The position numbers and the translations under genes were made by a program. 36,229 nt of DNA from a virus, in IMG/VR virus record IMGVR_UViG_3300018046_000004, positions 1 to 36,229 of that record, one strand, 5' to 3'. This document shows, piece by piece, positions 25,158 through 31,454 of the stretch. Numbering within the stretch: position 1 is the stretch's first letter; every line of letters starts with the position of its first letter. Below the pieces are notes generated by a model. It was not told the DNA's origin. It saw only the letters and a program-made list of their open reading frames with translations, and made no database searches.

Positions 25158-26414
25158 TTATAGAATCTTTGCAAGACTCAAGTTTCCTTCCTGCTTCACT
25201 GAAACAGCCTTTTCAATCATACAGACTTGAACAGGTCTTACACTTTCTCCACAGGCTTTAATTCCCGACAAACTATCGGTATGTTTAAGTTTAATTAATC
25301 CATACTTCTCTAAGTTAATAGATGCATTTAAGTCTCTATCTATGACATTTCCACAATCGCATATATAAATCCTATCTTCAAGAGTTAAATCTTCCTTTAA
25401 ACAACCACAAACAGAACACATCTTACTTGAAGGGAAGAATCTATCTACTTCGATTACTAAACCACCAAACCAAGCAGTCTTATAGGTAAGTTGCCTTTTA
25501 ATTTCACTAAAAGAAGCATCACCTATAGCACCTGCAAGTTTATGGTTCTTCATCATACCAGAAACATTCAAATCTTCTAAGACTATATATCTTGGTTTGG
25601 TTTTCACCAAAATACTTGTCATCTTATGAAGAGCATCTATTCTTTGATTACTTATTCTTTTATATATCTTTTGTACTTTTAACTTAGCTTTATTTCTGTT
25701 GTTACTTGACCTTTTAGTTTCTTTATTAAACTTCTTACGTGCTAAATTCTTTTGTGCACGAGCTAACTTTTTCTTTGATTTTTTTAGATACTTATTATTT
25801 TCAAATGTTTCTCCATTAGAACAAGTAGCTAAAGTCTTTATACCTACATCTACACCCAAAACGGATTCTATCTGATTAGAAGGTTCTGGTATATCTTGTT
25901 CAACCTGAACAGATATAAACCATTTATCAGCATCTTTAGATACTGTCATAGAGTTTATTTTAACGTCTTTAGTTGGGATGTAACCTTTTTCTTTAAGTCT
26001 AACATAACCGACTTTAGGAATATTAATTGTTTCATTGGTTACATAAAATCCAAATGAAATAGAAAATGACTGCTTGGATTTATGTTTACTTTTAAATTTA
26101 GGAAAACCAACTTTTTGACCTTTTTTGATTCCTCGATAGAAGTTTTTGAAGGCAGTATCTAAGTCTCTAAGAGCTTCTTGAGGAGCCATTTTTGAAACTT
26201 CATACATCCAAGGGAACTCTGTTTTCTTTTTACTACATAAAATTTTATGTTGATCTATAGCGGTTAAGGATTTCTTTTCAGATTTATAAAGTTCTATACG
26301 TTCATTCAATCCCCAATTATAAGCAAAACGAGCTACACCAACACTCTTTTCTAAAAGAGTGCGTTGTTTATTATTAGGACTCAGTTCTACTTTATAAGCT
26401 CTATTTATCTTCAT
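25158..26414 (-). CDS. tnpB: TnpB RNA-guided endonuclease, intact
   Basis: 418 aa. The N-terminal wedge/recognition part (res 1-~175) begins MKINRAYKVELSPNNKQ, followed by a bipartite RuvC nuclease: D189 in GVDVGIKTLA, E280 in VLEDLNVSGM and D361 in DRDLNAS. The zinc finger CSVCG (C333, C336) with CDCG (C352, C354) lies between the last two, as in functional TnpB. All catalytic residues are therefore present and length is normal. TnpB cuts DNA guided by an omega RNA from the same element and helps keep the transposon in place. It lies in an island between the actin-like gene and an 804-aa structural gene. Confidence 0.93.
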   Translation of the reverse strand: MKINRAYKVELSPNNKQRTLLEKSVGVARFAYNWGLNERIELYKSEKKSLTAIDQHKILCSKKKTEFPWMYEVSKMAPQEALRDLDTAFKNFYRGIKKGQKVGFPKFKSKHKSKQSFSISFGFYVTNETINIPKVGYVRLKEKGYIPTKDVKINSMTVSKDADKWFISVQVEQDIPEPSNQIESVLGVDVGIKTLATCSNGETFENNKYLKKSKKKLARAQKNLARKKFNKETKRSSNNRNKAKLKVQKIYKRISNQRIDALHKMTSILVKTKPRYIVLEDLNVSGMMKNHKLAGAIGDASFSEIKRQLTYKTAWFGGLVIEVDRFFPSSKMCSVCGCLKEDLTLEDRIYICDCGNVIDRDLNASINLEKYGLIKLKHTDSLSGIKACGESVRPVQVCMIEKAVSVKQEGNLSLAKIL

Positions 26415-26492
26415 TTTCTTTATTCTTCTTAGTCATAAAAAATGCAAAAATTCGCTAAATTTCTTCAACTTTCTATAAATTATTTATATCTG

Positions 26493-27275
26493 TTAGATTC
26501 CCAAATTCTTCAATCTCTCAACCACAATCAAGCCCGGATCAAGAGCCATTATTTCCTTTACAGATTCATTTATGTACTGCTTTATCGCCCTACGGGCCCG
26601 TTTTTGCCCATTTGAGCCGTGCTTGCACCTCTTTACACGTTCAATCATCTGTTTTATTTCTGTACCAATCTGTATTCCATTATTCAAAGAGGCTAAGGCG
26701 TTTATTCCGGTGTCTATTCCTATACAGTTTACAAAAGGTTTCTTTGCGCCGGTTTCAATCTCGAAAACAAACTGAACATACCGGTCGGTTATGATATAAC
26801 TGTTCAGCCTCTTGCCCAAAAATGCAAGCTTATTGTAGTGCTTGTGGTACTTCACCGGCAAGTCAAGTATGTGCTTGTTTCCGACTGAGGCAATATGAAG
26901 CCACGCATCGAACTCTGTTGCTTCTTCAGAATTGTTCAATCCAGCAATGGTGCATGAAACATACATTCTCTTGCCTTTGTGAACTGGCATGGACACCTTA
27001 TTCGGTTTATTTTTCCATCGTTCTTTTATGGACCGGATCATATCTATAGCTTCACGGGCAGCAACCTTTCTGAGCCGGGCAGAGAGCCAAGTGTCTTGAG
27101 GCAAATCAACTATATTTTTTAGTAACTTTGCTTTATCGGGACATCCATTCTTCCAGAAATGTTCAATGAACACATTACAGACCTTACCATACTCATCAAG
27201 AATGACTCTGAGTTCTTCAAGTTTAGACTGCGTAGAAAACTTTAGGCTGCATTTGGTTGATCGGATCAATTTCAT
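26493..27275 (-). pseudogene. Truncated TnpB-family protein of a different lineage
   Basis: 260 aa, MKLIRSTKCSLKFSTQ... to VVERLKNLGI and stop. It has the RuvC-I aspartate (GIDTGINALAS, D~189) and RuvC-II glutamate (IVVERLKNLG) but ends there, missing the zinc finger and RuvC-III aspartate (~100 residues), so it cannot be a normal nuclease. It shares little with the neighbouring TnpB beyond the family core. Codon choice is visibly more GC-rich than surrounding phage genes (for example the stretch near 26580-26640), pointing to acquisition from elsewhere. Its break point coincides with the start of the intact TnpB element, which suggests that insertion, or a later deletion, removed its 3' end. 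Confidence 0.8.
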
Positions 27276-27401
27276 TTTATTAAATTCTTTTTCTTTTTAC
27301 GATTTTCTGCACTTCTTTTACCATAAATTAATATATAATTAAATGTATAATTTTTTCCAGAAATGTTCAAGTTTCTATGTAGCTATCTCAAACCCCTGAC
27401 C

Positions 27402-27431
27402 AGAAACACCACCGCATAACGCGGGGAAGAC
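27402..27431 (-). CRISPR. Solitary type I-E-like CRISPR repeat
   Basis: Minus strand 30 nt beginning GTCTTCCCCGCG, a TTAT loop, GCGG, then TGGTGTTTCT. It has the form of type I-E repeats (GT.TTCCCCGC, loop, GCGGGG, TG.. 3' handle), with one extra loop base and a T in the 3' arm. It starts 5 bases after the stop codon of the actin-like gene and is in transcript sense. No second copy or spacer array is present. Alternative: a hairpin of an IS200/IS605-type end, since TnpB genes follow. Confidence 0.55.
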
Positions 27432-27436
27432 TTTGT

Positions 27437-28447
27437 TTATTCCGTATAATTAAGAGCGGCCACTAACAAACCTTGAGCTACGCTTGATAAAAGGTCATTC
27501 GCCATCCTAATCTCGGATATTGGAATTGTAAAGGTATCCTTTACATTTTTAAATCCCTCTTCAAATAATTCTTTAAAACCTTTTGGTAAAGCCGTTCCCC
27601 CACTTAAAATTAGAGGTATGGACTCCGGAAGTTCGAACCCGCTACCGGTTTTCACGAACCTGTTTTTAATAGCATCAAGAGTCTTCAATATCAAACTCTT
27701 GTAATAAATAATAAGAGCTTCTCGTTCTCTGAAAGTTTTGGGGTCTCCATCAGAGGCGTCCAATAAATTCAGATGTTTTTCTTTAATGGCTTGTATTCGA
27801 GCCATTGTGGATCCGGTAGCTTTGGCTGCCATATCATCGATGTAATCTCCAGAAGTTGAGAGACTGAAGGTCATACCGACTATCGTATTGTAAAGCAACG
27901 CAACATTCACGGCTCCCGCTCCAAAAGAAAGCGCTAATGCTGAAAACTGTTCTTTAGCACAATTTGAATAAACTATTGCAGCAGACTCATTCATAGCAAC
28001 GGCTTTATAACCTAAACTTGAAAGAATTTTCCCGCACATCGCTGCGTGATAAACAACATCTATGTTTCTATCAATGGGATTACCTGGGATAGAGTAGTAA
28101 CAAATTTCGCCGGGAGTAGAAGCTTTTCCTAAAATAGACTCGAGCAAAACAAGCAACACCTTTTCAGCTTCGAGTTCCCCTGGAGCAAGCACTCCTTTTG
28201 ATAATGGACGACGACACTCCCGTTTAAATATATTAGCCATTGTTACAGCAGAATCACCAATAATGTATAATTTTTCTCCCGCTTCAATATAATTAATTTT
28301 ACCGTTCTTTAACATATTTTTTACGGACGGGTCATTATTTTCCATATCAAAAAAAGCATCTCGAATGGATTTTGTTTTAATTTCCCCATTATCAGCTTGC
28401 TGCGCCGCCACCAAAAAGCATGTCCCGATATCCACTGATTTAGCCAT
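27437..28447 (-). CDS. Actin-like ATPase (ParM/MreB-type fold)
   Basis: 336 aa, close to bacterial actin lengths. Phosphate-1 loop VDIGTCFLVAA (res ~5-15; D6), a phosphate-2-like loop ALSFGAGAVNVALL (mid-protein), and an adenosine-type motif IPLILSGGTALPKGF near the C-terminus are in the proper order. The second loop has Ser where many actins have Asp (D-x-G-x-G becomes S-F-G-A-G), which may affect hydrolysis. SD GGGAG precedes ATG at 28447. It is unusual within a virion structural cluster. Phage actins can form filaments that segregate or position phage DNA or replication sites; a role with assembly is speculative. It is followed at once by an I-E-like repeat and a TnpB island. Confidence 0.8.
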   Translation of the reverse strand: MAKSVDIGTCFLVAAQQADNGEIKTKSIRDAFFDMENNDPSVKNMLKNGKINYIEAGEKLYIIGDSAVTMANIFKRECRRPLSKGVLAPGELEAEKVLLVLLESILGKASTPGEICYYSIPGNPIDRNIDVVYHAAMCGKILSSLGYKAVAMNESAAIVYSNCAKEQFSALALSFGAGAVNVALLYNTIVGMTFSLSTSGDYIDDMAAKATGSTMARIQAIKEKHLNLLDASDGDPKTFREREALIIYYKSLILKTLDAIKNRFVKTGSGFELPESIPLILSGGTALPKGFKELFEEGFKNVKDTFTIPISEIRMANDLLSSVAQGLLVAALNYTE

Positions 28448-28469
28448 TTGTAAAGCTCCCTGTTTGATT

Positions 28470-28634
28470 TTATTTATAAGCTCTTTTTAAATTACCTTTC
28501 TTTGTATATATGCCTGTGGAAATAAGAAATTCCTTTGCACTTTTAATGGTTAATGCCTTTTTATTTCCAAAATCTCTTATAGCTTGAATAGTAGCATTCA
28601 ATTCTTTTTTTGTCATCCACGCAGTAGTATTCAT
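28470..28634 (-). CDS. 54-aa small phage protein with KKGNLKRAYK C-terminus
   Basis: Short frame MNTTAWMTKKELNATIQAIR... ending SAKEFLISTGIYTKKGNLKRAYK. ATG at 28634 has a strong ribosome site AAGGAG six bases ahead. The layout helix, (S)A-x-x-x-L/F-x-x-x-G-I/-x-T-x-x-G-x-L-x-x-x-Y(R/K) resembles a common class of very small phage and plasmid proteins with unknown function. It ends 23 bp before the actin-like gene start, so the two are probably co-transcribed. Confidence 0.75.
   Translation of the reverse strand: MNTTAWMTKKELNATIQAIRDFGNKKALTIKSAKEFLISTGIYTKKGNLKRAYK
28471..28478 (-). promoter_or_regulatory. TATAAATA box before the actin-like gene
   Basis: TATAAATA on the minus strand, 24-31 bases upstream of the actin-like start and overlapping the end of the 54-aa gene. 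It matches the T4 late promoter core; the AT-rich context makes this uncertain. Confidence 0.3.
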
Positions 28635-28701
28635 TAGTATTCTCCTTCACCACTTTTTGAGCTACATCTTATATTATATACTTAAAATAATAAAAAATAA
28701 A

Positions 28702-29310
28702 CTATTTTTTCATTTGCTTTAAAGCCTCTAGATTTTTGGATACATTATCTGAAGAAGACTTTTCTTCGATAATTATATTGCTTTTAAAATCTTTAGCTAC
28801 TACAGTTGGAACATAAACCGGAGTGGAAGGCTTAGATAATGATTCTTTTTTTTCTGAAGATTCTACAGTCCCTGTAACTTTTCTTTTATCCAGTTCCTTT
28901 CCTACCGCTGTGTGCACTGCATCTAAAACGGTTTGCCCTAAATTTTTAAGAACTTCAGATTCTTGCAAAGCCGAATGTAATGCTGTATGAACCGCCAAAG
29001 TTATATCTGTGGAACTTGGAACAGGGACTTGGTCGCGAGCGGAGCTCGCAGGGACAGGTCCCTGTTTAGACCCTACTTCCGAAGCACTTAGCCCCCCTAT
29101 AGGCCATTGTAGCCTTTCTTCTACAGCTCCATTTGAGATATTAGGATCCGATCCCATTTTAATTAAATTTCCTGCTTTAATCTGTTTTTGTAGGTCCTTA
29201 GAACTTGCATATTCTTGGTCGGTAAAACGTTTCTTTTGATGATAATAAACTATATCATTCAAGTCGTGTAAAATTATACGTTCAATTGAATTACCAAGAA
29301 CAGTAATCAT
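28702..29310 (-). CDS. Unknown 202-aa protein, virion-region
   Basis: Starts MITVLGNSIERIILHDLNDIVYYHQ at ATG 29310 with AAAGG upstream. The N-terminal ~55 residues are compact and charged (QKKRFTDQEYASSKDLQKQIKAGNLI), resembling a short conserved phage N-terminal domain with helix-turn-like segments. Residues ~73-95 (GSKQGPVPASSARDQVPVPSS) are encoded by GC-rich element J and form a Pro/Ser-rich insertion. The following part (TDITLAVHTALHSALQ, VLDAVHTAVGKEL) is predicted helical. The C-terminal ~55 residues are Lys/Ser-rich. Family not recognised. Two small genes and the actin-like gene follow in the same direction. Confidence 0.6.
   Translation of the reverse strand: MITVLGNSIERIILHDLNDIVYYHQKKRFTDQEYASSKDLQKQIKAGNLIKMGSDPNISNGAVEERLQWPIGGLSASEVGSKQGPVPASSARDQVPVPSSTDITLAVHTALHSALQESEVLKNLGQTVLDAVHTAVGKELDKRKVTGTVESSEKKESLSKPSTPVYVPTVVAKDFKSNIIIEEKSSSDNVSKNLEALKQMKK
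29021..29064. repeat. GC-rich element J with nested palindromes
   Basis: Outer arms CAGGGAC (29022-29028) and GTCCCTG (29058-29064) enclose an inner perfect hairpin GCGAGC-GGA-GCTCGC (29035-29049). A second CAGGGAC lies at 29049-29055. It is inserted in frame in the 202-aa gene. Largest and most palindromic member of the family. Confidence 0.6.
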
Positions 29311-29347
29311 TCGAAACTATACCTTTGACATAGCAGTTGATTGTTTT

Positions 29348-29368
29348 GTCCCGAATTTTTTCGAGGAC
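29348..29368 (-). other. Leader hairpin upstream of the 202-aa gene
   Basis: Minus strand GTCCTCGAAAAAATTCGGGAC can form an 8-bp stem with one bulged T and an A-rich loop. It lies between the 14-bp motif and the gene start, so it would be in the mRNA leader. Regulatory meaning unknown. Confidence 0.35.
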
Positions 29369-29383
29369 CTCTATATAACTTTT

Positions 29384-29397
29384 TATTAAAAGATTAT
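29384..29397 (-). promoter_or_regulatory. 14-bp repeated upstream motif, copy 2
   Basis: ATAATCTTTTAATA on the minus strand, 74 bp upstream of the 202-aa gene start and just after a terminator. Downstream it is followed by AAAAAGTTATATAGAGG. Confidence 0.5.
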
Positions 29398-29409
29398 AGA
29401 CCATATACA

Positions 29410-29448
29410 AAAAAGGTCCATAGAATTACTAATTCTATGGACCTTTTT
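29410..29448. terminator. Bidirectional rho-independent terminator
   Basis: A 19-bp perfect inverted repeat with a single-base centre (core GGTCCATAGAATTA C TAATTCTATGGACC), flanked by A-run and T-run on both sides, so it works in either direction. It lies 23 bp downstream of the 141-aa gene and just before the copy-2 motif. Confidence 0.9.
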
Positions 29449-29471
29449 ATTAAATATAAATATATAAATTT

Positions 29472-29897
29472 TTAATTTTTTATATATCTGTCGAGAGAGT
29501 CATAATTGATTGCGGCTTTTTTATTTGCAATTGGTGGCTCTTCTTTTTCATCGACATCTTTCTTAGGTTCTGTTTCTTCTGGTTCAGCATCTTTTACTGG
29601 ATCATCACCGGCAGATTTTCCTTCAAAATAATAGTCTTTGGAAGCTTCTGTTTCTGTATACGACAACCTTCCATCACAACCAGGAGCCGGGCACGATACC
29701 ATATCATTAACTGTAATAGGATCAACTACTACTTCTGCATCTATTTCAGACGCGGACTTGGCTCGGACTTCATTAATCTTTGCAAGTGTACTGGTATGGC
29801 CACAACGATCACAAACAAATTTTGTTACTTCTGCAGCTTGCTTTTCAATGGTTTCAGAAATTGCAAGAAGCTCTTCAGCAATTTTCTCATGAGACAT
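29472..29897 (-). CDS. Small zinc-ribbon protein with acidic tail
   Basis: 141 aa; ATG at 29897 preceded by AGGAGG. A leading helix (IAEELLAISETIEKQAAEV) is followed by a zinc ribbon with CDRCG (res ~29-33) and CPAPGCDG (~68-75). Residues ~90-125 are acidic (DAEPEETEPKKDVDEKEEPP) and the C-terminus (KKAAINYDSLDRYIKN) looks like a short binding motif. It shares this layout with the 375-aa Cys-rich protein between sheath and tube. Transcribed alone between the 14-bp motif and a strong terminator. Function unknown. Confidence 0.65.
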   Translation of the reverse strand: MSHEKIAEELLAISETIEKQAAEVTKFVCDRCGHTSTLAKINEVRAKSASEIDAEVVVDPITVNDMVSCPAPGCDGRLSYTETEASKDYYFEGKSAGDDPVKDAEPEETEPKKDVDEKEEPPIANKKAAINYDSLDRYIKN

Positions 29898-29957
29898 AAT
29901 TTTCCTCCTAATAAAGTTCGATATCTATAAATAAGATATTAGTGATTATAGCTATAA

Positions 29958-29971
29958 TATTAAAAGATTAT
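29958..29971 (-). promoter_or_regulatory. 14-bp repeated upstream motif, copy 3
   Basis: ATAATCTTTTAATA on the minus strand, 61 bp upstream of the 141-aa zinc-ribbon gene start. It is followed by TTATAGCTATAATC, which contains a TATAAT-like box. Confidence 0.5.
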
Positions 29972-30075
29972 TTTTAAAAATTTATACATAAGATACCGTA
30001 TTGATGTTCTAAAATATTAAAAATCTTTTTAAACAAATTAGACAAATTAATAGAATTCTCCTATATTATTTAAAA

Positions 30076-31452
30076 TCAAAAAGTTATGTTCTCAAAATTT
30101 ACTGTTTTTCCTTTAATTAAATTAGGTAAAGGTACAAATGGTTTTACAGGAATCACTGGTGACGCGGGAGATTGTAAAGGTTCTCTAAAAGCGTCTGTGG
30201 AAGCAGGGACCTGGCCTTGGCCCCCTTCTATCAGGATAGAATACCGAATATCGGTATCATCAAGATGTGAGATAGTAAAAGATTGTTGAAATGTTGCGCC
30301 CCTGATACCAGTGGGATTTACAGGACCTACAATATATCGTTCATTATTTTGCCGTACTATAACATCACGTTCATTAATCAATGGAAATGGCCCCATCCAA
30401 GTCTCGTACTCATATCGTAAATGTAAACCCAGTGTTGTAAGTTCAATATTCTTTTCGGCTTCTGGAGGAGCAATAATAGTTTCAAAAGGCCCATCATACC
30501 CACCTATAAAGCGGGTTCCTTTACAAATCCTGCAATCATCGTGAGATTGTCCGTGGTCCCTATCATATTCTGGACAGATCTTTCCCATACTCTTTCTTGT
30601 AAATATTTTGACTCGTTCTCCACCTTGTTCCAAAATCCAACGATTTCTCAGTATAGCCTCTCTAAAAATCCAATCTATTTCTTCTATATCAGAGATAGAT
30701 CGCCACTCAACTTCTTCAATTGGAGTTTCAATTGTATCACCAGACTGATTTAAAGCCACTGTGGTTACTTTATAATAAATACGCTGAGACAATTTTGATA
30801 ATACCCAATTTTGTATATATGAATAAATAATTGTAACACGACCATTAGGTGGATAAGGCAATCGAGCGGGAATAATTTGGTTTACTTCATAATTATAAAT
30901 AGGTTTATCTATAAGAGTTATTTCTCCTATAGCTCCTTGTACTTTAAAAGCTGGAACTATAAGTAAATTTCCGTCACCATTATTTATTTGTACTTGTATA
31001 TCTTGAGGATTATCACAAACTTTACCATTTGAATTAGGAATTACTATGGGTTTATGTTGAGTATAGACAAACCATCTACCATCTGGTTGTTCTAAATGTT
31101 TAATTGTTGGAGTCGCGTCTTCTATTACACGATTTTCAATTGTTTCATCTCTATAAAAAAGGGACCCAACTGGACCTGATTGAGTTAGCAATTCGTATGG
31201 ACCATATGGATTATTTATAGATCTATATACATTTACCCCTAAAATTTTAAGACCGCCGTTTTGTGGAATTATTGTAGGATTATCCCATCGAATATCTGTA
31301 GCTCCTATTTTGTAAGGAGATGTAACCATCATATTACGGGGCCCTAGCGGAATCGTAAGATCTTTAGTAGAGGGGCGCAGAGGTAAATTAAAATCTGGTC
31401 GCCCTGTACGGCTAAGTTTTCCAGAATGATATGATGGAGATATTTGTGCCAT
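30076..31452 (-). CDS. Virion structural protein with FN3-like and Cys-cluster regions
   Basis: 458 aa, starting 3 bp after the fibre gene stop. Residues ~52-115 (IGATDIRWDNPTIIP, LGVNVYRSINNPYGPYELL, FYRDETI) resemble a fibronectin-type-III-like sandwich. Residues ~290-320 hold CPEYDRDHGQSHDDCRICKG, a Cys/His cluster that could bind zinc. The C-terminal part has LGLHLRYEYETWMGPFPLINE and YIVGPVNPTGIRGATFQQSF, typical of beta-rich tail or neck connectors where an OB-like domain follows. The gene is co-directional with fibre genes. GC-rich element K encodes GGQGQVPAS near the end. Neck, baseplate or tail-completion role is possible; I cannot decide. Confidence 0.6.
   Translation of the reverse strand: MAQISPSYHSGKLSRTGRPDFNLPLRPSTKDLTIPLGPRNMMVTSPYKIGATDIRWDNPTIIPQNGGLKILGVNVYRSINNPYGPYELLTQSGPVGSLFYRDETIENRVIEDATPTIKHLEQPDGRWFVYTQHKPIVIPNSNGKVCDNPQDIQVQINNGDGNLLIVPAFKVQGAIGEITLIDKPIYNYEVNQIIPARLPYPPNGRVTIIYSYIQNWVLSKLSQRIYYKVTTVALNQSGDTIETPIEEVEWRSISDIEEIDWIFREAILRNRWILEQGGERVKIFTRKSMGKICPEYDRDHGQSHDDCRICKGTRFIGGYDGPFETIIAPPEAEKNIELTTLGLHLRYEYETWMGPFPLINERDVIVRQNNERYIVGPVNPTGIRGATFQQSFTISHLDDTDIRYSILIEGGQGQVPASTDAFREPLQSPASPVIPVKPFVPLPNLIKGKTVNFENITF
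30203..30225. repeat. GC-rich hexamer element K
   Basis: GCAGGGACCTGGCCTTGGCC and adjacent C-run; the gene reads GGQGQVPAS, similar in peptide to element J (QGPVPASS). Confidence 0.5.
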
Positions 31453-31454
31453 AG

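Larger units (their letters stand above)
25081..26492 (-). mobile_element. IS200/IS605-type TnpB-only element (approximate bounds)
   Basis: Comprises the intact tnpB (25158-26414), its 3' structured end, and probably part of the 78-bp AT-rich stretch upstream. No TnpA (Y1 transposase) gene is present, as in IS1341-type elements, which would need TnpA in trans. The right end appears to meet the start of the 804-aa structural gene at about 25080; the left end is not resolved and abuts the truncated TnpB copy. Confidence 0.6.

Noticed and set aside
27366-27392. GTTTC...CTCAAAC inverted segment as a further CRISPR repeat
   Set aside because: GTTTGAGATAGCTACATAGAAAC has CRISPR-like ends, but I cannot match it to a repeat type and it is single; more likely part of the transposon-proximal AT-rich region.
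29974-30045. 23-codon minus-strand ORF (TTG start, LSNLFKKIFNILEHQ...) downstream of the 458-aa gene
   Set aside because: An AGGAG lies upstream, but the frame is very short, AT-driven in composition, begins with TTG and has no overlap or conservation evidence.
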